64,000 nt of DNA, taken from DATAUD01 sp036501665 (lineage in GTDB: Bacteria > Verrucomicrobiota > Verrucomicrobiia > Limisphaerales > Palsa-1400). The notes under the pieces are model-generated. The model was not told the DNA's origin and did not search any database. It was given only the letters and a program-made list of their open reading frames with translations. Location: the NCBI GenBank assembly GCA_036501665.1, contig DASXZW010000060.1, positions 1 to 64,000 on the forward strand, given 5' to 3'. Below, one piece after another: positions 7,213 through 15,244 of the stretch. Every line of letters begins with the position of its first letter. Position 1 is the first letter of the stretch. A program made the translations under genes and the position numbers.

Positions 7213-8874
7213 ATGAATTTCACACATCGTTCCGTCGCGCTCTTCCTGCTCTTGATGTTATTCGCGCGTGCTCAAGCCGTATCGGTCGATGGCCAGTTCA
7301 ACATCGCCAGCTACGGCGCGAAACCTGATGGACGGACGTTAAACACAAAAGCGATCAACCAGGCGATTCGCGATTGCTCCAGTTCCGGCGGTGGAACTGT
7401 TGAGTTTCCTGCCGGCAAATATCTTAGCGGTTCGATTGATCTGTTGGAAAACGTGACCCTGCGTCTGGAAGCGGGCGCCGTGCTCGTCGGCAGCACGAAC
7501 CTTGCAGACTACGCGATGGAAAAAGCCCCAAACGGTGAACCTTCGAGGGCAGGACTGATTACTGCCCGAAACGCGAATAACATCGCCATCACCGGTCGCG
7601 GAATTATCGAAGGGAACGGCATGTTTTTCGTCGATCCCATAAAGCTTAAAATGATCGAGGAAGGGTCGGACTTCGACAAAAAATACACGCGCCAGGGAGA
7701 CGATTACATGAATCCGAAATATGGCACGCGCGATGGTCCGCTCGATCCGCAGGACCGTCCTAATAATTTAATCCGAATTTTCAATTGCACGAACATCCTC
7801 ATCACTGGCGTTACAATTCAGAATTCTCCAATCTGGACAATCCATTTCGTGCAATGCGAACGGGTGAATGTGACTAGCGTTTCCATCAACAGTTTCGGCA
7901 GCGGCAGGCGCGTTCCTAACGATGACGGCGTGGATTTCTCCGATTGCAAATGTGCGCATATGAGCGATTGCGATATTCAGGACGGCGATGACGGCATTGT
8001 GGTCCTCGGCGGCGAAAAAATCACAGTTGACAACTGTACGCTTTCATCGCGCTCGGCGGGCGTGCGTGTTGGTTTCGCCAGCGGGGAAATCCGTGACTGC
8101 GTTTTCGCCAACCTCGTTATTTTTGACAGCAATCGAGGCATCTCCGTCGATGTCCGGGGAACCAACTCCATCGAGAACGTTTTGTTTTCGGACATTGTGA
8201 TTCAAACACGACTCGGAACCGGCCATTGGTGGGGAAAAGGCGAGCCAATCCGTGTTTCCGCGCGACCTTGGAATCCCAAAGTCAGCCAAATCGGCCACAT
8301 CAGGAACGTCCGCTTCCGCAACATCACAGCCGATAGTGAGAGTGGAATTGTTGTTTACGGAAGCGACCAGAGCATCATCAAGAACCTCGTCTTCGAGGGC
8401 GTCAAAGTGCGGCTTAAAAACGGCCCATTGCAACAATCCTACGGCGGCAATTTCGATCTGCGCGGCTGCCGCGATGTTGCCGCGGCGATTTTTGCCCACG
8501 AAATACCTGCGTTTTATTGTCGTTATGCTGAGGGCGTGAAGATTGATGGGTTGGAAGTGGAGTGGGCGGCCGATTCGCCCGCGTTTTTTTCCAGCGCGAT
8601 TCAAATCGAGGATTTCAAGGACGTTGATATTGACAACTTCAGTGGAGGTCCCGCCCACGAAAGTAGCGGAAAAGCGGCAATCGACTTGGCCAGAGGAAGC
8701 GGAATTTCGATACGGAATTCCCGCGCGGCGCAAGGCACGGGAACATTCGTTTCAACCGTTGAAGTTGTTGACTGTGGGTTGTTCGTCAACAATGACCTTC
8801 ATGAAGCGCGAACCGTCTCTTCGCCCAAAAAAAATCCGTTCCAAACATCCGGAAATATCCTGCCGAAAAAATAA
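7213..8874 (+). CDS. Secreted GH28-like (polygalacturonase/pectate lyase fold) protein
   Basis: The protein is 553 aa. The signal peptide is MNFTHRSVALFLLLMLFARA with cleavage near AQA. The N-terminal FNIASYGAKPDGRTLNTKAI is the typical opening of GH28 and related right-handed beta-helix enzymes. Expected catalytic motifs appear in altered form: NDDG at 236-239 (canonical NTDG), DGDDG at 257-261 (canonical GDDC, two Asp kept), SAGVR at 281-285 (canonical GHG, His missing) and NRGISV at 307-312 (canonical RIK). The acidic residues remain but His and the RIK Arg/Lys are lost, so activity on polygalacturonate is uncertain. Rhamnogalacturonan-type or lyase-like activity is possible. Confidence 0.82.
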   Translation: MNFTHRSVALFLLLMLFARAQAVSVDGQFNIASYGAKPDGRTLNTKAINQAIRDCSSSGGGTVEFPAGKYLSGSIDLLENVTLRLEAGAVLVGSTNLADYAMEKAPNGEPSRAGLITARNANNIAITGRGIIEGNGMFFVDPIKLKMIEEGSDFDKKYTRQGDDYMNPKYGTRDGPLDPQDRPNNLIRIFNCTNILITGVTIQNSPIWTIHFVQCERVNVTSVSINSFGSGRRVPNDDGVDFSDCKCAHMSDCDIQDGDDGIVVLGGEKITVDNCTLSSRSAGVRVGFASGEIRDCVFANLVIFDSNRGISVDVRGTNSIENVLFSDIVIQTRLGTGHWWGKGEPIRVSARPWNPKVSQIGHIRNVRFRNITADSESGIVVYGSDQSIIKNLVFEGVKVRLKNGPLQQSYGGNFDLRGCRDVAAAIFAHEIPAFYCRYAEGVKIDGLEVEWAADSPAFFSSAIQIEDFKDVDIDNFSGGPAHESSGKAAIDLARGSGISIRNSRAAQGTGTFVSTVEVVDCGLFVNNDLHEARTVSSPKKNPFQTSGNILPKK

Positions 8875-8895
8875 AATTACGACGCAAGCCATCAG

Positions 8896-9032
8896 AATCT
8901 GAGACAGGATGAAGCAAGATTTTCAGGGAGGAAAAGTGAATTGACCCTGGAGCGAGCCTTGAGCGTAAGTCAGGTGTGGCTCACCTTTTCAGTGCATCCT
9001 GTACATCCATCTCGTTCACCCTGTCTCAAATT
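8896..9032. repeat. Intergenic element with ~24-bp terminal inverted repeats
   Basis: The left arm (8896-8920, with GAGACAGGATGAA) and the right arm (9009-9032, with TTCACCCTGTCTC) are inverted repeats with a few mismatches, about 90 bp apart. The element fills most of the 257-bp gap between the convergent GH28-like and gnd genes. It could be a MITE-like remnant or a bidirectional terminator. No coding content is seen. Confidence 0.5.
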
Positions 9033-9131
9033 CCGTGTTTTATCAGATCAATGCGGAACGACGATGCTTCCTTGCGTATAATTCTGAAACGGGGACAACA
9101 CCCCACTCCGAACCGGCGATTCGGTTGACAG

Positions 9132-10169
9132 TTATTTGCCCGAAGGCTTTTCGAGATGTCCGCCGAAACCGAAGCGCATCGCGGAAAGCACTTTGTCCTG
9201 ATAATCGGATTCGCCCCGGGAAGCAAAGCGTTCGTACAACGCCGTTGTCAACACAGGAACCGGCACCCCTTCGTCGATCGCGGCCTTGATCGTCCAACGG
9301 CCCTCGCCTGAATCGGAAACGCGACCCTCGAATTTCGACAGGTTCGGGTCTGTGGCCAGCGCGCTTGCAGTCAAGTCGAGCAACCACGATGCGATCACGC
9401 TGCCGCGCCGCCATACCTCGGACACGTCGGCGAGGTTAAGGTCAAATTGATAATGCTCCGGTTCGCGCAGCGGAGTGGTTTCCGCGTCTGACTCGCCTTG
9501 CTTCTTGCCGATGTTCGCGGCCTTGAGAACGCCGAGACCTTCCGCATACGCAGCCATCATTCCGTATTCGATTCCGTTGTGGACCATTTTGACGAAGTGA
9601 CCCGCGCCGTTTTGGCCGCAATGCAAATAACCCCGTTCCGCCGTGCCACCGAGTTTTTCGCGACCGGGCGTGGGCGGAACATCGCCGATTCCCGGCGCGA
9701 GCGTAGAAAAAATCGGATCAAGCCGCTGGACCACTGCTTGTTCGCCGCCGATCATCATGCAATAACCGCGCTCCAAACCCCAAACACCGCCGCTGGTGCC
9801 GACGTCAACATAATGAATCCCCTTGGCCGAAAGCTCCTTCGCGCGCCGAATGTCGTCGATATAATAGGAATTACCTCCGTCAATCAGAATATCGCCAGCC
9901 TCCAGCAACGGGCAAAGTTCTGAGATGGAGGAATCGACTACGGCCGCCGGCACCATCAGCCAGATCGCTCGCGGTTTGTTCAGCTTTTGGACAAATTCTT
10001 TTAACGAGCCGGCGCCCACGGCCTTTTCTTTGGCAAGGCTTTTAACGGCATCGGCCGAGCGGTCATAAACCACGCATGCATGTCCATCCTTTAGCAGCCG
10101 CCGAACCATGTTGGACCCCATTCGGCCAAGGCCGATCATTCCGAGTTGCATCGACTTCTTTTCATTCAT
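9132..10169 (-). CDS. gnd: 6-phosphogluconate dehydrogenase, decarboxylating (short GntZ/YqeC-type)
   Basis: The protein is 345 aa, the short form rather than the ~470-aa form. It converts 6-phosphogluconate to ribulose 5-phosphate and CO2. Visible motifs are the Rossmann GLGRMG (13-18), DGGNSYYIDD (substrate region), GTSGGVWG (124-131) and HFVKMVHNGIEYG with the likely catalytic K194. D36 at the end of the second strand (VVYDRS) favours NAD over NADP, by analogy with NAD-dependent relatives. An alternative start at residue 7 (MQLGMIG) is plausible. No zwf or pgl gene is adjacent. Confidence 0.92.
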   Translation of the reverse strand: MNEKKSMQLGMIGLGRMGSNMVRRLLKDGHACVVYDRSADAVKSLAKEKAVGAGSLKEFVQKLNKPRAIWLMVPAAVVDSSISELCPLLEAGDILIDGGNSYYIDDIRRAKELSAKGIHYVDVGTSGGVWGLERGYCMMIGGEQAVVQRLDPIFSTLAPGIGDVPPTPGREKLGGTAERGYLHCGQNGAGHFVKMVHNGIEYGMMAAYAEGLGVLKAANIGKKQGESDAETTPLREPEHYQFDLNLADVSEVWRRGSVIASWLLDLTASALATDPNLSKFEGRVSDSGEGRWTIKAAIDEGVPVPVLTTALYERFASRGESDYQDKVLSAMRFGFGGHLEKPSGK

Positions 10170-10272
10170 AACAAAGCCTTCCGAAATTTGACCGCATTCG
10201 CAGGGGATTGTGGTTGGGGCATCACCGCAGCCACTGGTTTACTATCGTGGAAAACTGCGGCCGCACCAGTTT

Positions 10273-10782
10273 TTATTTCTTTGACCTCGATTTGCCAGGC
10301 ACAGGGACTGCCGCTTTCTTAAGCGCGGCGAGATCAGGTTTTCGCATGGTCATAAGGGCGCTCATGACGCGATTCGCCTTGGCATCGTCCTTGCCTGTCA
10401 ACAAATCCATGAGGATCACAGGAAAAATTTGCCAGGAAACACCAAACTTGTCCTTGAGCCAGCAGCATTGGCTTTCGTACCCGCCTGCCGAGAGCTTCTT
10501 CCAAAAATAATCGATCTCTGCCTGCGTCTTGCAATTCACAACGAACGAAATCGCCTCGGTGAATTTGAAACTCGGCCCGCCGTTGAGCGCGAGGAATCGC
10601 TGCCCTTCAAGTTCAAATTCGATGGTCATCACTGTACCCATTTTCTGGCCGCTCGCCTTTGCTCCACCTTCGCCATAACGCGCGGTTTTCAAAACCTTGG
10701 TCCGTTTGAAAATGCCCTTGTAAAACCTGACTGCTTCTTCGGCCTGATCGTTAAACCAGAGAAATGGAGTGATTTTTTGCAT
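10273..10782 (-). CDS. PhnB-like VOC-family protein
   Basis: The protein is 169 aa from the ATG at 10782; the open frame extends upstream but without family similarity. MQKITPFLWFNDQAEEAVRF, then GTVMTIEFELEGQRFLALNGG and CCWLKDKFGVSWQIFP, are hallmarks of the PhnB/3-demethylubiquinone methyltransferase-like branch of the vicinal oxygen chelate superfamily. The conserved YESQCCWLKDKFGVSWQI block is intact. The C-terminus is lysine-rich. Enzyme activity is not established for most members, and genes of this type often travel with ArsR regulators. Confidence 0.88.
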   Translation of the reverse strand: MQKITPFLWFNDQAEEAVRFYKGIFKRTKVLKTARYGEGGAKASGQKMGTVMTIEFELEGQRFLALNGGPSFKFTEAISFVVNCKTQAEIDYFWKKLSAGGYESQCCWLKDKFGVSWQIFPVILMDLLTGKDDAKANRVMSALMTMRKPDLAALKKAAVPVPGKSRSKK

Positions 10783-10892
10783 GAATGCAAGTGTAGCACG
10801 TCTAGGGTCCGCACGTCGATAAGAGCAAGAACATGATGTGCAAGTATTTACGTTAAACACACTTCCCAGATTGTAAAACCCTCGGATTTCTC

Positions 10893-10920
10893 TTGTCAAA
10901 AGACATGATAACAGTATGAT
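10893..10920 (+). promoter_or_regulatory. Sigma-70-type promoter of the SPFH gene
   Basis: TTGTCA (10893-10898), a 16-base spacer and TATGAT (10915-10920) each match the consensus at five of six positions. The predicted transcript would start near 10927. That excludes the upstream in-frame ATG at 10916 and supports the start at 10952. Confidence 0.6.
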
Positions 10921-10951
10921 ATCAATTAAATATCGCACAAAGAAAGGCCGT

Positions 10952-11872
10952 ATGAACTCACAAAAATCCTCCGAAAGTGTTGAGCGTTCAAATTCGACTC
11001 TAAGCGGCTGGTTGATGTTGCCGTTGAACATCGCGTTTCTGCTCGGATCGCTGGCGCTCGTATTTTACATGGTCATCGCGAAGGGAAACCACTTCGGCTT
11101 GCCTGCGTGGTTTCTGATTACAGCCGCCATTCTTGGAACCATTGGAAGCACGATCATGATGACCGGATTCTTTACTTTACAGCCGAATGAAGCTCGGGTG
11201 TTGGTTCTCTTCGGCGAATACAAAGGAACCGTTCGAATGAGCGGCTTTCATTGGGCGAACCCGTTTTATTCAAAAGAACGCGGCCTTAGGGTTTCGTTGC
11301 GCGCGCGGACATTGACTGTCGAAAAACTCAAGGTCAACGACAAGCGCGGCAACCCCATCGAAATCGCCGCCGTCGTCGTCTGGCGTGTCAACGAAACCGC
11401 GCAGGCCACCTTCGATGTCGATAATTACGCGAGTTATGTCCACACGCAAAGCGAGACGGCCTTGCGCCATTTGGCCACCGCCTACAATTACGACGACGGC
11501 GAAGAAAATGAGCCGACCTTGCGCAGTAATGTCGATGCAGTCTCCGGTGCATTGCGCGAAGAACTTGGCCGACGCCTCGCCAAGGCCGGAGTGGTGGTGG
11601 ATGAGGCGCGCCTGACAAATCTTTCATACGCGGCGGAAATCGCCCAGGCAATGTTGCGCCGCCAACAGGCGGAAGCCGTGATCGCGGCCCGCACAAAAAT
11701 TGTTCACGGAGCTGTGACAATGGTCGATCTGGCTTTGAAAGACCTCGCCGCGCGGCAGGTCGTGCAGTTGGATGACGAACGAAAGGCCGCGATGGTCAGC
11801 AATCTGATGGTCGTGCTTTGCGGCGATGCCGAGGTTCACCCGGTCATCAACACCGGAACTTTATATAATTGA
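10952..11872 (+). CDS. SPFH/band 7 domain membrane protein
   Basis: The protein is 306 aa from the ATG at 10952, which has AAAGG just upstream. It has two predicted membrane segments (LPLNIAFLLGSLALVFYMVI and LITAAILGTIGSTIMMTGFF). A band 7 domain follows, starting at LQPNEARVLVLFGEYKGTVR and including AVVVWRVNETAQATFDVDNY. The helical part ends in QAEAVIAARTKIVHGAV. SPFH proteins oligomerise into membrane microdomain scaffolds. The downstream gene, three bases after the stop, encodes a ribbon-helix-helix protein, a pairing I recall from other genomes for this SPFH subtype. Confidence 0.9.
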   Translation: MNSQKSSESVERSNSTLSGWLMLPLNIAFLLGSLALVFYMVIAKGNHFGLPAWFLITAAILGTIGSTIMMTGFFTLQPNEARVLVLFGEYKGTVRMSGFHWANPFYSKERGLRVSLRARTLTVEKLKVNDKRGNPIEIAAVVVWRVNETAQATFDVDNYASYVHTQSETALRHLATAYNYDDGEENEPTLRSNVDAVSGALREELGRRLAKAGVVVDEARLTNLSYAAEIAQAMLRRQQAEAVIAARTKIVHGAVTMVDLALKDLAARQVVQLDDERKAAMVSNLMVVLCGDAEVHPVINTGTLYN

Positions 11873-11875
11873 CGA

Positions 11876-12067
11876 ATGGCCGAACGGAAGCCTTTTCTGC
11901 TGCGGATCGATCCCGCGCTTTGGAGCGAGCTTGAGGCTTGGGCGCAGGACGAACTGCGCAGTGTCAACGGCCAGATCGAATACCTGCTCAAGCAAGCCGT
12001 TGCCAAACGAAAAGGCGGGGCAGGGCAGATTCAAAAAGGACAAAAACCTAACCCTACTGCGGAATAA
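11876..12067 (+). CDS. Arc-like ribbon-helix-helix DNA-binding protein
   Basis: The protein is 63 aa. RKPFLLRIDPALWSELEAWA followed by LRSVNGQIEYLLKQAV matches the Arc/MetJ ribbon-helix-helix pattern: a strand, a helix, then the SVNGQIEYLL helix typical of Arc-type proteins. The C-terminal tail is basic and probably disordered. It starts three bases after the SPFH stop codon and is therefore cotranscribed. It may autoregulate the pair or act elsewhere. No toxin-like partner is adjacent, so an antitoxin role is not favoured. Confidence 0.8.
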   Translation: MAERKPFLLRIDPALWSELEAWAQDELRSVNGQIEYLLKQAVAKRKGGAGQIQKGQKPNPTAE

Positions 12068-12158
12068 TTGTTTTCAACGTGAGAGAACTCACTTACGGGC
12101 GATTTTAATTTACGAACGGCGCGGCGCGCGTTAATTCTTGGCGACCCAGTGGAATGCC

Positions 12159-12743
12159 ATGCTCGAATCCGCCGAATTAGTTCTCAATCCCAGACTCGAC
12201 CCCGGCGAACATTTGCTCTGGATTGGAAAGCCTCGGAGCGGCATCCGCACGCGCAGCCAGGACGTATTTTTAATTCCATTTAGCCTGATGTGGGGTGGCT
12301 TCGCGATTTTTTGGGAATTCATGGCGATCACGGGCACTCAAAAAATGCGCCACCCTTCGCCTTTTGCACCCTCAATATTCGGCGTGCCGTTCGTCCTCAT
12401 TGGTTTGTATTTGATTGTGGGACGATTCTTTGTGGATGCGAAAATGCGCGCGCGGACGTTTTACGGCGTTACGAATGAGCGGGTGATCATTATTAGCGGT
12501 CTGTTTTCACAACAGGTCAAGAGCTTGCAACTGCGGACAATATCAGATGTTTCCTTGACCGAAAAGTCCGACGGCAGTGGCACAATTACCTTCGGTCCAA
12601 CCCCGTTCGGTAATTTTTTTGGAAGCGGCTCATGGCCTGGCGGCAATCGGAACGCACCGCCGTCCTTCGATATGATAGAACACGCCAAGGAAGTGTACGA
12701 GACAATCCGGCGCGCCCAAAAATCCGCATCGGCGAACGGTTGA
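12159..12743 (+). CDS. PH-domain (YdbT/bPH2-like) membrane protein
   Basis: The protein is 194 aa from the ATG at 12159; a TTG at 12138 would add seven residues. The N-terminus has LDPGEHLLWIGKPRSG, typical of bacterial PH-domain proteins. Two membrane helices follow (FLIPFSLMWGGFAIFWEFMA and FGVPFVLIGLYLIVGRFFV). The PH core is TFYGVTNERVIIISGLFSQQ and KSLQLRTISDVSLTEKSDG. The family's function is unknown. It follows the SPFH/RHH pair on the same strand with a gap of about 90 bp and could belong to the same membrane-related cluster. Confidence 0.82.
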   Translation: MLESAELVLNPRLDPGEHLLWIGKPRSGIRTRSQDVFLIPFSLMWGGFAIFWEFMAITGTQKMRHPSPFAPSIFGVPFVLIGLYLIVGRFFVDAKMRARTFYGVTNERVIIISGLFSQQVKSLQLRTISDVSLTEKSDGSGTITFGPTPFGNFFGSGSWPGGNRNAPPSFDMIEHAKEVYETIRRAQKSASANG

Positions 12744-12851
12744 TCGAACTTTTGACAAAAGGGTCGGTTGATCGTCCTTGCCGTCACAAAACCCGCGACG
12801 AAATGTAATTTTCTTTGTAGTCGGCAGTGATAGTATCAGCCCTAGCCGCCA

Positions 12852-13751
12852 ATGAAACTGACTCGAAAAACCCGTTTGATACTGATTTTGAGCATCATTG
12901 GGTTGACTGTGGCTTATTTAACAATGCTGCCACCGGTGACCTCACCGTGGGAACCCATTCCGCACCCAAACGGATACATTGATTTAATCGCGGCGGCCAA
13001 CGCGATCCAAGGAGATCCCCCGGACTTGAAGACATCGACTGTGGAAACGATTCAAGGATTTATCGCCAGCAATCGCACCGCCTTGAACAATGCTCGCGCC
13101 AGCCTTTCCTTGCCATACTGTGTGCCAGTGAACGGTTCAAAGGCTTTTAATGCGCGCCATAACAACGATTTGTCCGCTGGAAAGCAAATTGCGCTGGCTA
13201 TGGCCGAAGAGGGAAGGTTGGCTGATTTGCAGAATAATCCCGCGGCAGCCGCCACAAATTATTTGGCTGTTACGAAACTCGGGATTGATCTCGAACGCGG
13301 CGGAGTTCTAATCGACATGCTCGTGGCAATCGCCTGCGAAAGCATCGGAACCACTCGATTGAAGGAGGAAATACCGAAACTGACTGCTCAACAATCGGCG
13401 GCGTTCGCCCGTGAACTGGAGCAGTTGGAGGCAGGACGCGAACCGATCGAGAAAATTTTGGAGAACGAAGATGCCTTTCAGAGATCGCAAGAACAACACG
13501 GTTTCATCCGCGCATTTATTGAACGTGTTATTGAAAGGCGAATGCTTCTCAACATAAGGCAAAAGGCTGTCTCCAACTACAATCAGTATCGGCAACAAAC
13601 TTTAAAAATGGAAATGAAGCTGGCTGCACACGCTTTTGAGTTGGAAAAAGGTTCTCCGCCAAAAAGCTGGAATGATTTGATTCCGGCTTATCTGCAACGG
13701 ATTCCCCTTGATCTTGGCACGACGAATCAACTGACCTTCTCGCCTCGCTAA
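12852..13751 (+). CDS. Membrane-anchored protein of unknown function
   Basis: The protein is 299 aa. It has a single N-terminal membrane segment (LILILSIIGLTVAYLTML), then a long, mainly helical periplasmic region. The C-terminal part contains AHAFELEKGSPPKSWNDLIP followed by YLQRIPLDLGTTNQLTF. The pattern of a helical peptide followed by 'G-PP-W-DL-P-YL-IP-DP' resembles the C-terminal end of pseudopilin-like secretion proteins in this phylum. I do not recognise an established family. It is probably an inner-membrane protein facing the periplasm. Confidence 0.65.
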   Translation: MKLTRKTRLILILSIIGLTVAYLTMLPPVTSPWEPIPHPNGYIDLIAAANAIQGDPPDLKTSTVETIQGFIASNRTALNNARASLSLPYCVPVNGSKAFNARHNNDLSAGKQIALAMAEEGRLADLQNNPAAAATNYLAVTKLGIDLERGGVLIDMLVAIACESIGTTRLKEEIPKLTAQQSAAFARELEQLEAGREPIEKILENEDAFQRSQEQHGFIRAFIERVIERRMLLNIRQKAVSNYNQYRQQTLKMEMKLAAHAFELEKGSPPKSWNDLIPAYLQRIPLDLGTTNQLTFSPR

Positions 13752-13800
13752 AACCGCTCCGCGTTTACCTTCTGACCGGTTTTTCTGATTGTCCTCGATG

Positions 13801-13819
13801 GGCTTTTATTTGCTGGATT
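13801..13819 (+). repeat. 19-bp direct repeat, copy 1
   Basis: GGCTTTTATTTGCTGGATT occurs here and again, identically, at 14187-14205. The two copies bracket a small minus-strand gene (13846-14085). An exact duplication of this length on both sides of one gene suggests an insertion or a local duplication event. Confidence 0.7.
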
Positions 13820-13845
13820 TTTTGTCGTTGCGCTCGTGAAGAGCG

Positions 13846-14085
13846 TCACGCGGCTCTGTCGGCTGAAACGCCCTCAATACTGGTTATGTGCAGGATGGCG
13901 CACGAAACGTATTTCTCAGAAAAGGAATTCGCATCAAGATTGATTCCGATCTCAATGAGGTTCTTTTTGACAAACGCCGCATCGTGGTTCGGAATATCGA
14001 ATGATCTTCCGTCCGACATCGTGATGCGGAACGGTCTGAATGGTTGCTCGTTCAGTCGTTCGCGCAATTGCAATGCTGTCATCAT
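13846..14085 (-). CDS. Small conserved protein, paralogue of the gene at 35386
   Basis: The protein is about 79 aa from the ATG at 14085; starts at 14103 and 14082 are also possible. MTALQLRERLNEQPFRPFRI followed by TMSDGRSFDIPNHDAAFV matches a small-protein pattern seen again in this window at 35386 (SPFEICTTDGRKFNIPHPEF). The shared scheme is an N-terminal helix, then PFxPFxI, DGRxFxIPxxxF and a C-terminal beta part. This kind of short protein is common in Planctomycetes and Verrucomicrobia, and no function is known to me. It is flanked by exact 19-bp direct repeats. Confidence 0.65.
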   Translation of the reverse strand: MMTALQLRERLNEQPFRPFRITMSDGRSFDIPNHDAAFVKKNLIEIGINLDANSFSEKYVSCAILHITSIEGVSADRAA

Positions 14086-14186
14086 GCAATTGATTTTATC
14101 CATTCTGTTCCAATTTTCAAGACATTGGTCATTCAGATTATAGGCCTTCTTCCCATATTGGAGAAGTTGTCTGGGCGCGATTAGGT

Positions 14187-14205
14187 GGCTTTTATTTGCT
14201 GGATT
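14187..14205 (+). repeat. 19-bp direct repeat, copy 2
   Basis: Identical to 13801-13819 (GGCTTTTATTTGCTGGATT). It lies 38 bp upstream of the DUF6807 gene start and on the far side of the small gene from copy 1. Confidence 0.7.
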
Positions 14206-14243
14206 ATTCCTAAGCCCGATTGCAGAGTAAGCCCCTGACACAT

Positions 14244-15227
14244 ATGAAGCGCAACCCAACGTATCATCTTATTGCCCTGTGGTTTTGCTTTGTTGCGGGC
14301 ATCCCCGTTCGCTCCTACGCGGCGGACGGAGTGCAAATCACGCCGGTCGATGACAAACTTCGCATCGAGATCAACGGACAACTTTTCAGCGAGTATCATT
14401 ACAAGGACGTGGCGCGGCAGTTTTTGTATCCCGTCCTCGGGCCTGATCAATTGGCTATGAGCCGAAAGTGGCCTGTCGAGGAATCGACCGACGAACAGCA
14501 CGACCACCCGCATCATCGCGGACTTTGGTATGCACATTCCAGCGTCAACGGCTTTGATTTTTGGTCGGAAGGGAAGGGTTGCAAGATCGCCCACCAAAAA
14601 TTCCTCGAAGTTTCGTCAGGCGCCGATTCTGGTGTGATCGTGGAAACCAATAATTGGATTGGCTCCGATGGCACCTTCGTTTGCAGCGAGAAGCGGTCGA
14701 TTCGCATCTACAACCGGCCCGGAACCGAACGCCTTCTGGACTTCGACATCACTTTTTATGCGCCGCCCGACAAGTCGGTGGTCTTCGGCGACGAGAAAGA
14801 CGGCGCAATGGCGACCCGCATCGCGGAGACCATGCGTTTGACGAACGATGTAAATGGAAAATCCGTTCCGGGCGCCGGCCACATCGTCATGTCCACTGGA
14901 GTCCGCGACGGAGCTACGTGGGGAAAACGCGCCGATTGGTGCGACTACTATGGCCCGGTCGCCGGCAAGACGGTGGGCATCGCGATTTTCGATCATCCCG
15001 ACAATCTCCGGCATCCAACGTGGTGGCACGTCCGGGATTACGGCCTTTTTTCAGCCAATCCCTTCGGCGTCCATGATTTTGAAAAAAAGCCCAAACACAC
15101 CGGTGATTACACACTGGAAGCGGGAAAGACCCTCACTTTCCGCTACCGGTTTTATTACCACCAAGGTGACGAAGTTCAGGCAAAGGTGGCTGAACATTAC
15201 TCAGATTACGTCGCGGGGAAAAATTAA
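14244..15227 (+). CDS. Secreted DUF6807 (PmoA-like) family protein
   Basis: The protein is 327 aa from the ATG at 14244, which gives a signal peptide (YHLIALWFCFVAGIPVRSYA). The family signature is visible: YKDVARQFLYPVLGPDQLAM, HDHPHHRGLWYAHSSVNGFD and DHPDNLRHPTWWHVRDYGLF, with NPFG near the end. The conserved His cluster (HDHPHHRG) could bind a metal or substrate. Members are common in Planctomycetes and Verrucomicrobia beside sugar-catabolism oxidoreductases, and a Gfo/Idh/MocA gene follows 17 bp downstream here. The biochemical role is not established. Confidence 0.88.
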   Translation: MKRNPTYHLIALWFCFVAGIPVRSYAADGVQITPVDDKLRIEINGQLFSEYHYKDVARQFLYPVLGPDQLAMSRKWPVEESTDEQHDHPHHRGLWYAHSSVNGFDFWSEGKGCKIAHQKFLEVSSGADSGVIVETNNWIGSDGTFVCSEKRSIRIYNRPGTERLLDFDITFYAPPDKSVVFGDEKDGAMATRIAETMRLTNDVNGKSVPGAGHIVMSTGVRDGATWGKRADWCDYYGPVAGKTVGIAIFDHPDNLRHPTWWHVRDYGLFSANPFGVHDFEKKPKHTGDYTLEAGKTLTFRYRFYYHQGDEVQAKVAEHYSDYVAGKN

Positions 15228-15244
15228 CTGATTCAACTGCTCGC

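Noticed and set aside
10783..11031. N-terminal extension of the PhnB-like protein up to 11031.
   Set aside because: It crosses the promoter of the divergent SPFH gene and has no family similarity before MQKITPFLWF.
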